DNA of 64,000 nt from Streptomyces sp. WP-1 (GCF_030450125.1 NZ_CP123923.1:372001-436000); one strand, 5' to 3'; counted from the first letter of the stretch, positions 1 through 9,389 are shown. Numbers and translations: made by a program. The notes: generated from the sequence alone by a model not told the origin.

Positions 1-169
1 CCCCGTGCGAGCCGGTGACCACCTCGACGCGTCCGCGCGCCGCGTCCGGAAGCCGGGCGGGATCACGCGCGATCACGCGCAGTTCCTCGCCCGCGGCGGG
101 GGCGGACTCCAGGAGCAGGGAGAGCAGATGACGGCCGATGTTCCCGGTGGGAGCCGTAATGACGATCAT
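1..169 (-). CDS. NmrA-like NAD(P)-binding protein, N-terminal part (runs off window)
   Basis: Only the first 56 codons are in the window; the gene continues past base 1. The N-terminus reads MIVITAPTGNIG and then GRHLLSLLLE, a beta-strand, a glycine-rich TGxxG turn and a helix. This is the Rossmann dinucleotide-binding start of the NmrA/SDR-atypical family, which binds NAD(P) and includes quinone reductases and redox sensors. The next strand (LRVIARDPARL) has an Arg pair that usually favours NADPH. It is divergent from the LysR gene at 274, the usual arrangement of a LysR regulator and its target. The exact function cannot be told from this fragment. Confidence 0.8.
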   Translation of the reverse strand, partial: MIVITAPTGNIGRHLLSLLLESAPAAGEELRVIARDPARLPDAARGRVEVVTGSHG

Positions 170-273
170 GAAAACCTCGTAGGTCGTGCCGATCGGGTAC
201 GTCCCTCATCCTGCTGAGCCGCTCCGTGCTGCCACAATGGGAACTTCGGCACGGAATCATTGACTGAAATGGA

Positions 274-1257
274 ATGATGCTGGTGAGCAGCCCGGATCCG
301 GTCATCGACGCCAATCTCGCCATCGCGCTGGACGCCCTGCTGACCGAGCACAGCGTCACGCGCGCCGCCGCGCGTCTGCACACCTCGCCCGCCGCCATGA
401 GCCGTACGCTCGCCCGGCTGCGCCGCGTCCTCCAGGACCCCCTGCTGGTCCGGGCCGGACAGGCCATGGTTCCCACCCCGCGCGCCCAGGCCCTGCGCGA
501 GGAGGCCGCCGCCGTGGTGCGCGGTCTCGGCGCGCTGCTCAGTCCCGGCGCGAGCGTCGACCCGGCCGGCCTGAGCTGCACCTTCACCCTTCAGGCCGCC
601 GACCTGGTGGGCGCGGCGCTGGCCCCGGGGCTGCTGCGGCTGTCGCGGCGGGAGGCGCCGGGGGTCTCGTTCCGGATCCGGGCCGAGGAGCTGGAGGCGG
701 GGCCCGCCCTGCGCGACGGCCGGATCGACCTGGAGGTCGGTGCCATCGGCCATGTGGACCCCGAGACCCGGGTCGAGGAGCTGGTCGGCCTCCGTATGGT
801 GGCGGCCGTGCGGTCCGGTCATCCGCTCGCCGAGGGGCCGCTGACCCCGGCCCGGTTCGCGGCCGCCCAGCATGTCGCGGTCAGCCGCCGGGGCCGGTTC
901 ACCGGACCGCTCGACGCCGCCCTGGCCGAGCGGGATCTACGGCGGCGGGTCAGCGTCGTCCTCCCCAGCCATCTGGCCGCGATGGCGCTCGCCGCCCGCA
1001 GCGACCTCGTCTGCCTCGTGCCCGCCGCGCTCCCCGGCGCCGCCCCCTCGCCCCTCACCCATGACGCCCACGCCTTCGGGCTGTGCCTCCTCGACATCCC
1101 CTTGGAGCTGCCGCGGCTGACCATCGGCATGGCCTGGCATCCCCGGCACACGGCCGACGGAGCCCACCGCTGGCTGCGGGACGCCGTACGCCGGGCCCTC
1201 AGGGCACCGGCAGCGCCTTCGGACGCGCCCGTGACGGAGGCGGGCGGGTCCGAGTAG
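274..1257 (+). CDS. LysR-family transcriptional regulator
   Basis: A 327-residue protein, the usual length for the family. Residues about 13-72 form the winged helix-turn-helix (NLAIALDALLTEHSVTRAAARLHTS region, with PAAMSRTLARLR as recognition helix). The rest is the periplasmic-binding-protein-like effector domain. The start ATG at 274 is followed at once by a second ATG at 277, and either could be used. The gene is divergent from the NmrA-like gene, with about 104 bp between them that should hold the operator. Regulation of that neighbour, and of itself, is the natural inference. It converges on the end of the isonitrile synthetase gene at 1312, so it is not obviously part of that cluster. 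The inducer is unknown. Confidence 0.9.
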   Translation: MMLVSSPDPVIDANLAIALDALLTEHSVTRAAARLHTSPAAMSRTLARLRRVLQDPLLVRAGQAMVPTPRAQALREEAAAVVRGLGALLSPGASVDPAGLSCTFTLQAADLVGAALAPGLLRLSRREAPGVSFRIRAEELEAGPALRDGRIDLEVGAIGHVDPETRVEELVGLRMVAAVRSGHPLAEGPLTPARFAAAQHVAVSRRGRFTGPLDAALAERDLRRRVSVVLPSHLAAMALAARSDLVCLVPAALPGAAPSPLTHDAHAFGLCLLDIPLELPRLTIGMAWHPRHTADGAHRWLRDAVRRALRAPAAPSDAPVTEAGGSE

Positions 1258-1311
1258 TACGACAAGCAGCGGCCAATGTAAGGGAGTTGAGTTCAGGGAG
1301 TTGGGCCCAGT

Positions 1312-4300
1312 TCACCGGGAGGGGGCGGGCAGCGCGCCCGTCGTCACGCAGTGGTCCAAGGAGCGGAAGAACAGAGCGCGGTCGACGGGCGGGCAGGTGA
1401 TGCCGCTGCCGGCCAGGCCCGCGCGGACCCGGTCGGCGTGGACGTGCCCGAGGCGCAGGTCGGTCGCGGGGTCCTGGCCGGTCGCGGGGTCCTGGCCGGT
1501 CGCGTCTTCGTCGGTGGAGTCGAAGAAGGCGAGCGCCGTGGCCGCCGCGTCGGCCGAACGGGGAAGCCGCTGCCGCCAGTTCGCGAGTGGCAGGGCCCGT
1601 ACCGGATAGCCGTACTCCCGCAGCCAGTCGTACACGTCCGCGAGCCGGACGCGGGGCAGGGTGGCGTGGTTGAAGACGGTGGCCGTCCCGTCGTCCCGGC
1701 GCAGGCACAGATGGACGAGCGAGCGCGCGACGAAGTCCACCGGGGTCCAGACCTCGTCCTCGAAGAGTTCGGGCACGATCCCCGCGGGGATACCGGCCCG
1801 CAGCACGCCCCACAGGAAGTCCCGCTCGTTGACGTGTCCCGTGCGGGCGGGCCCGATGACGCGGCCCAGCCGGTGGACGGTGACGGGCAGACCGCGTTCC
1901 GCCGCCTGTTCCAGGAGGTGTTCGGAGGCCCACTTGGACTGCTGGTAGCCGTACCGCAGGCCCTCGTGCGGCGGCAGGAACTCCTCCGGCACCTCGGGCC
2001 TGCGGCTCGCCGGCGGGGCGACGGAGAGGGTGGAGACGTAGTGCAGGGGCGTGGTGCCGACGGCCGCGAGGCGCAGCAGGCGCCGGGTGGACTCGGTGTT
2101 GGCGGCGCGCAGGGTGGCGTAGTCGCGCAGGACGCTGACGGCCGCCGCGTTGTGGAAGATCGCGTCGCAACTCGCCGCGAGACCGGCCAGGGTTTCCGGG
2201 GGCAGGCCGAGGTCGGTACGGGCCAGGTCGGCGGGCAGGGCCGTCAGGCGGGCCGACGCCCGGTCACCCGGGGTGAGGCCGTGCCGGTTGAGGGCCGCGT
2301 GGACGCGGGCGGTGGCCTGCGGTACGTCGGTGGCCCGTACCGTGCAGACGATCTCGGCGTCCGTGTCGGCGAGTAGCCGTGCCAGCAGGTGTGCGCCGAC
2401 GAAGCCGGTGGCGCCGGTGAGCAGGATGCGTCGAGGGGGGTGGTGGAGGGTGCGCTTCGCGCCCGGCCGGATGTCCGGATCGAGGGCGGCGTCGGCGAGG
2501 AGGGCCGGGGCTGTGAGGGCGCGTACGGCGCGTACGGGAGGGGCGGGGCGCGGGCGTACGGGGGTGGGGGCGGCTTCCACTCCCGCATCGGCTTTCGCTC
2601 CCGCATCGGCTTTCGCCGCCGCTTCGGCTTCGGCTGCCGCTTCGGCATCGGCTTCGGCTCCGGCTCCGGCTCCGGCTCCGGCTTCGGCTCCGGCTTCGGC
2701 TCCGGCTTCGGCTTCGGCTTCGGCTTCGGTGAGGAACTGGGCGAGGCCCGCGACGGTGGGGTGCTGGAAGAGCCAGGCGACCTTCATGTCCCGGCCGAGT
2801 GCCACGCCGAGCCGGTTGGCCGCCTGGATGACCTGGAGGGACTGGGCGCCGAGGTCGAACACGTCGTCGTCCGCGGCGACGGCGTCGATGCCGAGGATCT
2901 GCCGCCAGATACCGGTGACGGTCCGCTCCAGGGGGCTGCCGTCGACGGACGCCCGGTGGGCGGGCGGTTCGGCGAGGGCGGCCCGGTCGATCTTCCCCGA
3001 GCTGGTGCGGGGCAGCCGGTCGACGAACTCAATGGCGGAGGGGACCATCGCCGCGGGCAGCCTCGTCCGAAGGTGTGCCCTGATCTCGGCGGCGGACGGT
3101 GCCGGGGGCTCGGCCACGGCCTGCGCGACCAGCCGCCGGGTGCCGTCCGGCAGGACCTGTCCGGCGACGGCCGCCTCCCGGACGGCGCAATGGGTGAGCA
3201 GGGCGTTCTCCACCTCGGCGGGCTGCACCCGATGCCCGCTGAGCTTGAACTCGGCGTCGGCCCGGCCGACATGGCGTAGTTGCCCGTCCTCCCCGATACG
3301 GACCAGGTCCCCGGTGCGGTAGGCACGCGACGCGCCCGTGAGGGCCGTGAGCGGGGCGAAGCGCGCTCCGTCCGGCACGTCTCCCCGGTAGCCGTCGGCG
3401 AGGGTCGGGCCCAGCAGGTACAGCTCACCGTCGACGACGGCCGCCCTGGTGCCGGGCAGGGGCAGGCCGATCGGCGCCTCACCGGGGGCGAGTTCGGGGG
3501 TGCTCAGGTCGGCGACGGTGGCGACCACGGTGGCCTCGGTGGGGCCGTAGGTGTTCAGCAGCGTGACCGAGGTGCCCACCGCCTCGCGCCAGCGCTCGAC
3601 CCGTTCGGGCAGGGCGGTCTCACCGCCGATGACGACGGTCCGCACGCCCTTCGGCAAGGTGGCGGCGCCGGTCGACACCGCGTGCGCGAGCTCGTGCCAG
3701 TAAGCGGTCGGCAGATCCAGCACGCTCACCCGCAGCCGGGCGCAGGTGTCGAGGAAGCCCGGCACCGACTCCGTCATGTCGTCGGTCCGCACCACCAGGG
3801 TGGCGCCGGCGCACAGGGTCAGGAAGATTTCTTCCACGCTGGCGTCGAAGTGCGGCGGCGCGAACTGGAGGACGCGGTCCTCCCCGCGCAGCCCGTAGCG
3901 GTGCGTGGCCGCGGCGACGAAGTGGGCGAGCGCGGCATGCCCGACCGCCACGCCCTTCGGTCGGCCGGTGGAGCCCGAGGTGTGCAGGACGTACGCGAGG
4001 TCCGTGGGCGCGGGAGCCGAGGGGGTGCCGGTGGTGCCGCGTTCGCGGGCCGTCGTCTCCGGTGGGGTCCCTTCCAGCGTGACTACGGGGCGATCCGTGA
4101 AGTCGGCCGCGCGGTCAGCCGTGGTGAGGACGAGCGCCGGGGCGGTGTCGGCGAGCAGCCGGGCCGTACGGTGGGCGGGTGCTCCGGGGTCGAGGGGGCA
4201 GTAGGCGGCGCCGGACAGGAGCACTCCGAGCAGGGCGGTGACGGCGTCCGCTCCCCGGGGCAGGGCTACGGCCACCAGGTCGCCCCTTCCGACGCCGCGA

Positions 4301-5793
4301 CCGGTGAGTTCCCGGGCGATGTTACGCGCGGCGCCGAAGAGTTGGGCGTAGGTCAGGGTCGCTCCGGCGTGCTCGACGGCGACGGCCGCTCCGCGTCGGG
4401 CGGCGTGCTCGGCGATGAGGCTCAGCACCGGGCGGACGGGGACGGGCAGGGGGCCGCCGTCGAGCACGGACACCGTACGGCGCGCCCGTGTTCCGCCGAG
4501 CGGCCGGTCCGGGTCGGCGAGCGCCTCCGCCAGCAGGGTGAGGAGTCCTTCCTGGAACGCGGCCGCCTCGGACTCGGTGTACAGCTCGGGGTTGGCGTCG
4601 ACGGCGATGCGCGCCCCGGTGCCGTCCGCGCGGTCGTAGACGTTGACGGCCAGGTCGTCGACGGGGCCGGCGGACACGTTGTGGGCGGTGCTCGGACACC
4701 CGGCGAACTTCAGGTCGTACGCGAACGGCATGACGTTCACGCCCGGCCCGGACAGCCGGCGCCGGCCGCCCACCAGCTTCAGGTCGCGCCGCAACTGCTC
4801 GTAGCGGTAACGCTGGTGCGGCAGCGCGGCGCGCAGTTCGCGCGAGACCCGGGGGGCGAGGACACGGAGACTGTCGTCGGGAGTGACGGGGACCCGCAGG
4901 GGCAGGATGTTGCGCACCGTGGTGGGCACCCGCAGCGCCACCGATCCGAGGCGGCCCGTCACGGGCAGGCTCAGGACGATCTCCGGGGCCCGGGTGAGCC
5001 GGTGCAGACGGGCGACGGTCACCGCGAGGAGAATGTCCGACCAGGTGACCGACAATTCGCGGGCTACGGCGCGCAGTCGGCCGGTCGTGGCCGGGTCGAG
5101 GTCGGCGATGTGCCGGTGGAAGGCGCGGGCGGGCAGAGCGGCGCGGCCCGCCGGACCTGAGACCGGCGGGTGGTCGGCATAGCGACCGGTCCAGTAGGCG
5201 CGGTCCTCGGTGTGCCGGGCGGATTCCCGGTAGGCGCGTTCCTCGGCGAGCACGGAATCCAGGGTGCCGAAGCCGTTCGGCGGTACGGGTGCACCGGCCA
5301 TGAGAGCGGTGTAGACCTCGGCGACGCGCCGGGCGACGAGGGAGAGGCCGAAGCCGTCGAGGGCGATGTGGTGGACGCGGTGGTACCAGAGGAACTCCTC
5401 CGGCGCGGTCCGCAGCAGGGCGTGGCCGAAGAGCGGGCCTCGGGTGAGGTCGACGGGACGGGCGATGTCCTGGCTCATCCAGGCCAACGCGCCGACATGC
5501 GGGTCGGGTTGAGAGGTGAGGTCCGCGAGGTGGAGGTGCCAGTCGCCGGCCGGGGTGTCGACCTGCCGGGGGCGGCCGGTGTCGTCGGTGTCGAAGGTGA
5601 CGTTCAGGGCCTCGGTCTCGGCGACGACATGGCGCAGCGCTCGCTCGAAGACGGCCGCGTCCAGCGGACCGGTGATACGCAGGTACTCGGCGGTGTTGTA
5701 CGCCGGGCTCTCCAGGTCGAGTTGCTGTCCGGCCCAGATGCCCTCCTGGGCGGCCAGCAGCGGACGCCGCTCAGACGTCCCGGACGTCGGCAT
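1312..5793 (-). CDS. scoA-like: Single-module NRPS with terminal reductase (C-A-T-R), ScoA/Nrp-type, isonitrile lipopeptide assembly
   Basis: A 1493-residue synthetase. Residues 1 to about 430 are a condensation domain with the HHxxxDG motif as HHIALDG (141-147). Residues about 450-950 are an adenylation domain (LHTSGSTGRPKG, NTYGPTEA, YRTGDL). About 960-1035 is a carrier domain with LGAQSLQ around the phosphopantetheine serine. After a low-complexity Ala/Glu linker comes a thioester reductase domain (LLTGATGFVGAHLL and the Tyr-x3-Lys pair in YQQSK). In the ScoA/Rv0101 family the enzyme acylates an amino acid with isonitrile acyl chains and releases it reductively. A core motif A4 reads FDASVEEIF, with Glu where phenylalanine-activating domains have Trp. 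That hints at a basic substrate such as lysine or ornithine (inference). Last gene of the operon; its start overlaps the ACP gene by 23 nt. Confidence 0.93.
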   Translation of the reverse strand: MPTSGTSERRPLLAAQEGIWAGQQLDLESPAYNTAEYLRITGPLDAAVFERALRHVVAETEALNVTFDTDDTGRPRQVDTPAGDWHLHLADLTSQPDPHVGALAWMSQDIARPVDLTRGPLFGHALLRTAPEEFLWYHRVHHIALDGFGLSLVARRVAEVYTALMAGAPVPPNGFGTLDSVLAEERAYRESARHTEDRAYWTGRYADHPPVSGPAGRAALPARAFHRHIADLDPATTGRLRAVARELSVTWSDILLAVTVARLHRLTRAPEIVLSLPVTGRLGSVALRVPTTVRNILPLRVPVTPDDSLRVLAPRVSRELRAALPHQRYRYEQLRRDLKLVGGRRRLSGPGVNVMPFAYDLKFAGCPSTAHNVSAGPVDDLAVNVYDRADGTGARIAVDANPELYTESEAAAFQEGLLTLLAEALADPDRPLGGTRARRTVSVLDGGPLPVPVRPVLSLIAEHAARRGAAVAVEHAGATLTYAQLFGAARNIARELTGRGVGRGDLVAVALPRGADAVTALLGVLLSGAAYCPLDPGAPAHRTARLLADTAPALVLTTADRAADFTDRPVVTLEGTPPETTARERGTTGTPSAPAPTDLAYVLHTSGSTGRPKGVAVGHAALAHFVAAATHRYGLRGEDRVLQFAPPHFDASVEEIFLTLCAGATLVVRTDDMTESVPGFLDTCARLRVSVLDLPTAYWHELAHAVSTGAATLPKGVRTVVIGGETALPERVERWREAVGTSVTLLNTYGPTEATVVATVADLSTPELAPGEAPIGLPLPGTRAAVVDGELYLLGPTLADGYRGDVPDGARFAPLTALTGASRAYRTGDLVRIGEDGQLRHVGRADAEFKLSGHRVQPAEVENALLTHCAVREAAVAGQVLPDGTRRLVAQAVAEPPAPSAAEIRAHLRTRLPAAMVPSAIEFVDRLPRTSSGKIDRAALAEPPAHRASVDGSPLERTVTGIWRQILGIDAVAADDDVFDLGAQSLQVIQAANRLGVALGRDMKVAWLFQHPTVAGLAQFLTEAEAEAEAGAEAGAEAGAGAGAGAEADAEAAAEAEAAAKADAGAKADAGVEAAPTPVRPRPAPPVRAVRALTAPALLADAALDPDIRPGAKRTLHHPPRRILLTGATGFVGAHLLARLLADTDAEIVCTVRATDVPQATARVHAALNRHGLTPGDRASARLTALPADLARTDLGLPPETLAGLAASCDAIFHNAAAVSVLRDYATLRAANTESTRRLLRLAAVGTTPLHYVSTLSVAPPASRRPEVPEEFLPPHEGLRYGYQQSKWASEHLLEQAAERGLPVTVHRLGRVIGPARTGHVNERDFLWGVLRAGIPAGIVPELFEDEVWTPVDFVARSLVHLCLRRDDGTATVFNHATLPRVRLADVYDWLREYGYPVRALPLANWRQRLPRSADAAATALAFFDSTDEDATGQDPATGQDPATDLRLGHVHADRVRAGLAGSGITCPPVDRALFFRSLDHCVTTGALPAPSR
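2583..2735 (-). repeat. Ala/Glu/Gly-coding microsatellite in the NRPS linker
   Basis: A run of hexamer-like units (ggcttc / ggctcc on the plus strand) encodes a (EA/GA/KA)n stretch of about 50 residues between the carrier and reductase domains. Such in-frame trinucleotide/hexanucleotide tracts change length by slippage, so linker length probably varies between strains. It is a flexible tether, not a catalytic part. Confidence 0.85.
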
Positions 5794-6193
5794 GACCGGC
5801 TCCTCGTATGCGTTCGGTGAGCAGCTGCCACCACTGGGCGAAGGATGTGCGCTCGGCGAGGTCGACGAAGCTCACCTCGGCGCCCGCCGCCTGCCAGCGC
5901 TCCAGCAGGGAGACAATGCGCAGCGAGTCGAGCCCGGCGTCCAACGGGCTTTCCGCCAGGTCGACTTCACCGGGCAACAGGAACAGGCACTCCGCGAGGT
6001 CCGCACGGAAACCGTCCAAGGTGAGCTGTCCGGGCACGGGTTCAAAGACGGATTCAGACACGGGTTCAGACACGGGTTCAGACACGGGTTCAGGCACGAC
6101 TCCAGGTACGGATCCAGGCAGGAGTTCAGGCACGAGTGCAGGCATGGACTCAGACATGGGTTGAGGCATGGGTTCAGCCAGAGGCTCAGACAT
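5771..6193 (-). CDS. scoB-like: Acyl carrier protein, ScoB-type, with repeat-rich N-terminal extension
   Basis: 140 residues. The C-terminal 80 form a carrier domain with the attachment serine in AGLDSLRIVSLLERW (Ser90). In the ScoA-E pathway the fatty acyl group is loaded onto this protein by ScoC, receives glycine on the beta carbon through ScoD, and the resulting amine is turned into an isonitrile by ScoE. Residues about 1-55 are a Pro/Glu/Ser/Val repeat (PVSEPVSEP) with no counterpart in the roughly 80-residue mycobacterial protein. The start at 6193 has only a weak ribosome site (gagagag), and internal Met codons at residues 9, 13 and 17 are alternatives. The stop lies inside the next gene, so the two are translationally coupled. 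Confidence 0.88.
   Translation of the reverse strand: MSEPLAEPMPQPMSESMPALVPELLPGSVPGVVPEPVSEPVSEPVSESVFEPVPGQLTLDGFRADLAECLFLLPGEVDLAESPLDAGLDSLRIVSLLERWQAAGAEVSFVDLAERTSFAQWWQLLTERIRGAGHADVRDV
6033..6180 (-). repeat. 12-bp tandem repeats in the ACP N-terminal extension
   Basis: Near-perfect copies of the unit cacgggttcaga (plus strand) stand in tandem around 6057-6095, with degenerate gttcaggca-type units on both sides. They encode the PVSE/PMSE repeats. The 12-bp unit keeps the frame when copy number changes. Confidence 0.85.
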
Positions 6194-6284
6194 GGGGGGG
6201 CTCTCTCTCGGTGGCTCGTCCGTCGGTGCGGCAGGGGCCCGCCGGTTGGTCCGCGCCGGACATGAACGGCGCAGCCGGGACTGC

Positions 6285-7868
6285 TCAGTTGACCTTGCGG
6301 GCGGAGTCACGCCAGTAGCGGTCGCGCAGCTCGCGGCGGAGGATCTTGCCGCTCGGGTTGCGCGGCACGTGGTCCGTGAACTCGTAGCTCGCGGGCAGTT
6401 TGAACGCCGCCAGCCTCGGGACGAGGAACGTGTGCAGATCCCGCCCGGTGGGCCGGGCACCGGCCGCGGGGACGACGAAGGCGTGGACCCGCTCGCCCCA
6501 CCGCTCGTCGGGGATCCCGATCACCACCGCCTCCCCCACCGCGGGGTGGCGTTCCAGCACGTTCTCGATCTCGGCGGGATAGACGTTCTCGCCCGCGACC
6601 AGGATGGCGTCCTTGATGCGGTCGTGGATGAAGAGGTAGCCGTCCGCATCGAGGTACCCGGCGTCACCGGTGTGGACCCAGCCGTCCACGAGCGTCTGCG
6701 CGGTCATGTCCGGCAGGCCCCAGTACTCGACCATCCGGGCGGGGGTGCGCAGGCAGACCTCGCCCACGGCGCCCGGCGGCAGTTCACGGCCCCGTCCGTC
6801 GATCACCCTGACCCCCACCCCCGGGTAGGGGCGCCCGGCGGCCCGCATGAGGGGGCCGCCGGGGACGTGGGCGGCCGGGGGCAGGCACACCGCGGTGTTG
6901 CCGGTCTCGGTCAGGCCGTAGATCTGGGCGAACTCGCAGTCCAGGACGGCGAGGCTCTGCTCCAGCAGCGCCTCGGAGATCGGGGAGCCGCCGTACACCG
7001 TTTTGCGCAGGGTGTTGAAGTCCCGGGCGCCGACGCCGGGTTCGGTGAGCATCATGCGCAGCATGGCCGGGACCACACAGGCGGTGGTGACGCCGAGGTC
7101 GCGGATGAGGTCCACGGCCTGCCGGGCGGCGAAGGAGCGCAGGGCGACGATCGTCGTTCCGGCGTTGAGGTTCTGGGTGGCCCACCACAGGCCGCCGACG
7201 TGGAAGCCGGGGATGCCGATCAGGGCGATGTCGCCCTCCCGCCAGTCGATCCAGTCCAGTTGCTCGCTCGCGAGTGCGTCACGGATCGCGAAGAAGCTGC
7301 GGTGGGCGAGCACGACCCCCTTCGGCAGTCCGGTGGTACCGCTGGTGTAGAGCTGTGCGACCGGTGTGTCGGGGTCGGCCTCGAACTCCGTTTCGCTGTC
7401 TGGACGTTGGGCGCGCCAGGTGACGATCGATTCGACCGGGACGACGGTCTCCGGGGGCCGGGTGGGCATGGCCGCCACGATCGGGGCGAACTCGCCCTCC
7501 AGGAAGAGCAGTCGGGTCCCGGAGTCCTGAAGGATGTGGCTCACCTCGGGCGCGGCGAGCCGCCAGTTGACCGGGACGAGCACGGTGCCGGTCTTGGCAC
7601 AGGCGAAGAGCGCCTCGTAGTAGTGCTCGGACTCCTTCCCCAGGTACGCGACCCGGTCGCCCTCCCGGAGGCCCGCGGCGCGCAGGGCGTGCGCCATGCG
7701 GTTGCTGTTGCGGTGCAGTTCCCCGTACGTCAGGGTGCGGCCCTCGCAGATCACCGCGGCGGCCTCGGGCCGGCGGGCGGCGTGGAAGCGCGTGGTGTGG
7801 ACGAGGGTGCTCAGTTCGGGGTGGTGGATCCTCGGGCCCCGGGGCGGCGGCGCCGTGGTCGACTCCAT
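6285..7868 (-). CDS. scoC-like: Fatty acyl-AMP/ACP ligase, ScoC/FadD10-type
   Basis: 527 residues, an ANL-superfamily adenylating enzyme. Motifs: AQLYTSGTTGLPKG (P-loop, about residue 170), IYGLTETGN (A5), HTGDAGYLDADGYLFIHDR (A7/A8) and the C-terminal lysine in NPSGKILRREL. Within the ScoA-E family this enzyme adenylates a medium-chain (often alpha,beta-unsaturated) fatty acid and transfers it to the ScoB carrier protein. The mycobacterial counterpart is FadD10. The start ATG at 7868 has a good ribosome site (gaaggga). It lies between the FcoT-like gene (25 nt upstream) and the ACP gene (about 90 nt downstream), the same order as in other isonitrile lipopeptide operons. Chain length cannot be told from sequence. 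Confidence 0.93.
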   Translation of the reverse strand: MESTTAPPPRGPRIHHPELSTLVHTTRFHAARRPEAAAVICEGRTLTYGELHRNSNRMAHALRAAGLREGDRVAYLGKESEHYYEALFACAKTGTVLVPVNWRLAAPEVSHILQDSGTRLLFLEGEFAPIVAAMPTRPPETVVPVESIVTWRAQRPDSETEFEADPDTPVAQLYTSGTTGLPKGVVLAHRSFFAIRDALASEQLDWIDWREGDIALIGIPGFHVGGLWWATQNLNAGTTIVALRSFAARQAVDLIRDLGVTTACVVPAMLRMMLTEPGVGARDFNTLRKTVYGGSPISEALLEQSLAVLDCEFAQIYGLTETGNTAVCLPPAAHVPGGPLMRAAGRPYPGVGVRVIDGRGRELPPGAVGEVCLRTPARMVEYWGLPDMTAQTLVDGWVHTGDAGYLDADGYLFIHDRIKDAILVAGENVYPAEIENVLERHPAVGEAVVIGIPDERWGERVHAFVVPAAGARPTGRDLHTFLVPRLAAFKLPASYEFTDHVPRNPSGKILRRELRDRYWRDSARKVN

Positions 7869-7893
7869 GAGCGGTCTCCCTTCGGTGAGTTGG

Positions 7894-8496
7894 TCAGGGG
7901 ACGTTGACGAACGCGAGGGTCACCTCGCCGTTGCACCGGCCGCCGTGGGCGTCCTGGTAGCGGAACACGGTCGGGGCGTGGAGGAAGGGACCGGCCGCGC
8001 CGGAGGTGCGCCGGGTCACGGAGCGGAACTCCATCTCCCCCGTGAAGCGGCGAGGGTCGACGGGCCGCCGGAAGTTCGCCGCGAACCGGGCGATGAGGAT
8101 GTCCGGGAGCTGGTGGCGCCAGAAGTCGTCCAGGGTCCAGTCCTCGAAGCCGGTCAGCAGCCGCTCCTTCACGGACTTGGCGACCAGGTAGTACATCATC
8201 TGGTTGTAGGCGATGTTGACCTCGACCGAGTTCAGATGCCCGGTGTCGTCGATGTAGCAGGACTCCTCGATCGCGAACGCGCAGCGGGCGGAGGCGAGTC
8301 CGTCGGACGCCGTGACCTCGGCTGACCTCAGGTACGCGCAGTGCTCCTTGTAGGGCGCCAGGACCCGGGCCAGCAGTTCCTCGTCGGTGGCGTACGACCG
8401 TCGCGGCGCGGCGGCCACCGGGTCGGCGGGGAGTGCCGAGTTGGCGGCGGGCACCGAGTTGGCAGTGGGCGCCGTGTTGGCGGCGGGCGCGCTCAC
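7894..8496 (-). CDS. scoD-like: FcoT/ScoD-type hot-dog enzyme, glycine adduct formation on acyl-ACP
   Basis: 200 residues with a GTG start whose stop-overlap (GTGA) couples it to the preceding oxidase gene. After an Ala/Pro/Asn-rich N-terminus of about 35 residues, the fold is that of FcoT (Rv0098), once called a long-chain fatty acyl-CoA thioesterase. The block [19 protein letters not shown] is characteristic of the family. Work on the ScoA-E pathway assigned this protein to the Michael addition of glycine to the alpha,beta-unsaturated acyl-ACP, giving a (3-carboxymethylamino)acyl-ACP. That role is inherited here by family and by context. The low-complexity N-terminus resembles the expansions seen in the ACP and NRPS of this same operon. 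Confidence 0.9.
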   Translation of the reverse strand: MSAPAANTAPTANSVPAANSALPADPVAAAPRRSYATDEELLARVLAPYKEHCAYLRSAEVTASDGLASARCAFAIEESCYIDDTGHLNSVEVNIAYNQMMYYLVAKSVKERLLTGFEDWTLDDFWRHQLPDILIARFAANFRRPVDPRRFTGEMEFRSVTRRTSGAAGPFLHAPTVFRYQDAHGGRCNGEVTLAFVNVP

Positions 8497-9389
8497 GCGG
8501 CGTCCATCCCGTCGTACAGTCCCCGCTCGTCGTGGACGGTGACCCGGTACGACACGGTGGGTTCCGGGGTGGTGGTGTGGCGGGCCCGGTGGACGAGGCT
8601 GCGGTTGTCCCAGACCAGCAGGTCGCCCTGCTCGAAGCCCTGCGGGTGGATGCCCTCGTGTTCGAAGGTGTCGTCGAGCTGGCCGGTGGCTTCGAAGAGA
8701 CGCTCCAGCAGCTTCGCGTCGAGCGGTTCGCCGTCCTGGCCCTCGATGCCGACGGTGAAGCCCTCACTGACGTAGAGGACCGTCTCTCCGGTCATCGGGT
8801 GGGTGAAGGTGGTGGGCCGGACGACCGGCGGGGTCCTGGTCTCGACCTCCTCGATGATCTCGGAGAGCGGGCGGTAGACGTCCTGCGGCCGGATCTTGAA
8901 GTACTTGCGCACGGAGTGCCGGCAGCGCGTTCCGGCGATCGCCGCTCTCAGCTCCCCGGGCAGCCGCTCGTACGCCCTGCCCATGTCGATGAAGTAGGTG
9001 CCCCGGTTCTTCTCCGGGATCACCTGCGGGTGGATCAGGGTGATGCCGAACGGGTCGGGCATGAACTGGTAGTCGGCGTGCCAGAACTTGCCCGTCTTCG
9101 GCACCCCTATCCGCCGGCCGTCCTCCGGCACGTTGGAGGAGACGAACACCTCCGGTACGTCCGGGTGCCGGTACATCGGTTCGTAGTACGTCTCGGGACG
9201 GCCCAGGCGCCTGCCGAGGGCGAGAAACTGGGCGGGAGTGAGGTCCTGTCCCTTCAGTACGGCGATCTTCTTCGTGTACACGGCCCTCTTCAGGGCCTGG
9301 ACGTCGGCCTCGGAGGCCGTGGTGTGGTCGAAGCCCTCGACGATGACGCCGAGCGCGGCACCGGGCTGGTCCTTGATCTGCATCTGCAT
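8493..9389 (-). CDS. scoE-like: Non-heme Fe(II)/2-oxoglutarate isonitrile-forming oxidase, ScoE-type
   Basis: 298 residues, TauD-like fold. The metal facial triad is His104, Asp106 (FWHADYQ) and His267 (LVHRAR), and the 2-oxoglutarate salt-bridge arginine is Arg282 (SYRVT). From memory of published ScoE work, the residues implicated there (Tyr96, Tyr97, Tyr101, His132, Asp134, Arg157, Lys193, His295, His299, Arg310) all fall at a constant offset of 28 here: Tyr68, Tyr69, Tyr73, His104, Asp106, Arg129, Lys165, His267, His271, Arg282. So the whole active site appears intact. The reaction is oxidative decarboxylation of an N-carboxymethyl group to an isonitrile. The ATG at 9389 has a ggaagga ribosome site. 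Confidence 0.95.
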   Translation of the reverse strand: MQMQIKDQPGAALGVIVEGFDHTTASEADVQALKRAVYTKKIAVLKGQDLTPAQFLALGRRLGRPETYYEPMYRHPDVPEVFVSSNVPEDGRRIGVPKTGKFWHADYQFMPDPFGITLIHPQVIPEKNRGTYFIDMGRAYERLPGELRAAIAGTRCRHSVRKYFKIRPQDVYRPLSEIIEEVETRTPPVVRPTTFTHPMTGETVLYVSEGFTVGIEGQDGEPLDAKLLERLFEATGQLDDTFEHEGIHPQGFEQGDLLVWDNRSLVHRARHTTTPEPTVSYRVTVHDERGLYDGMDAA

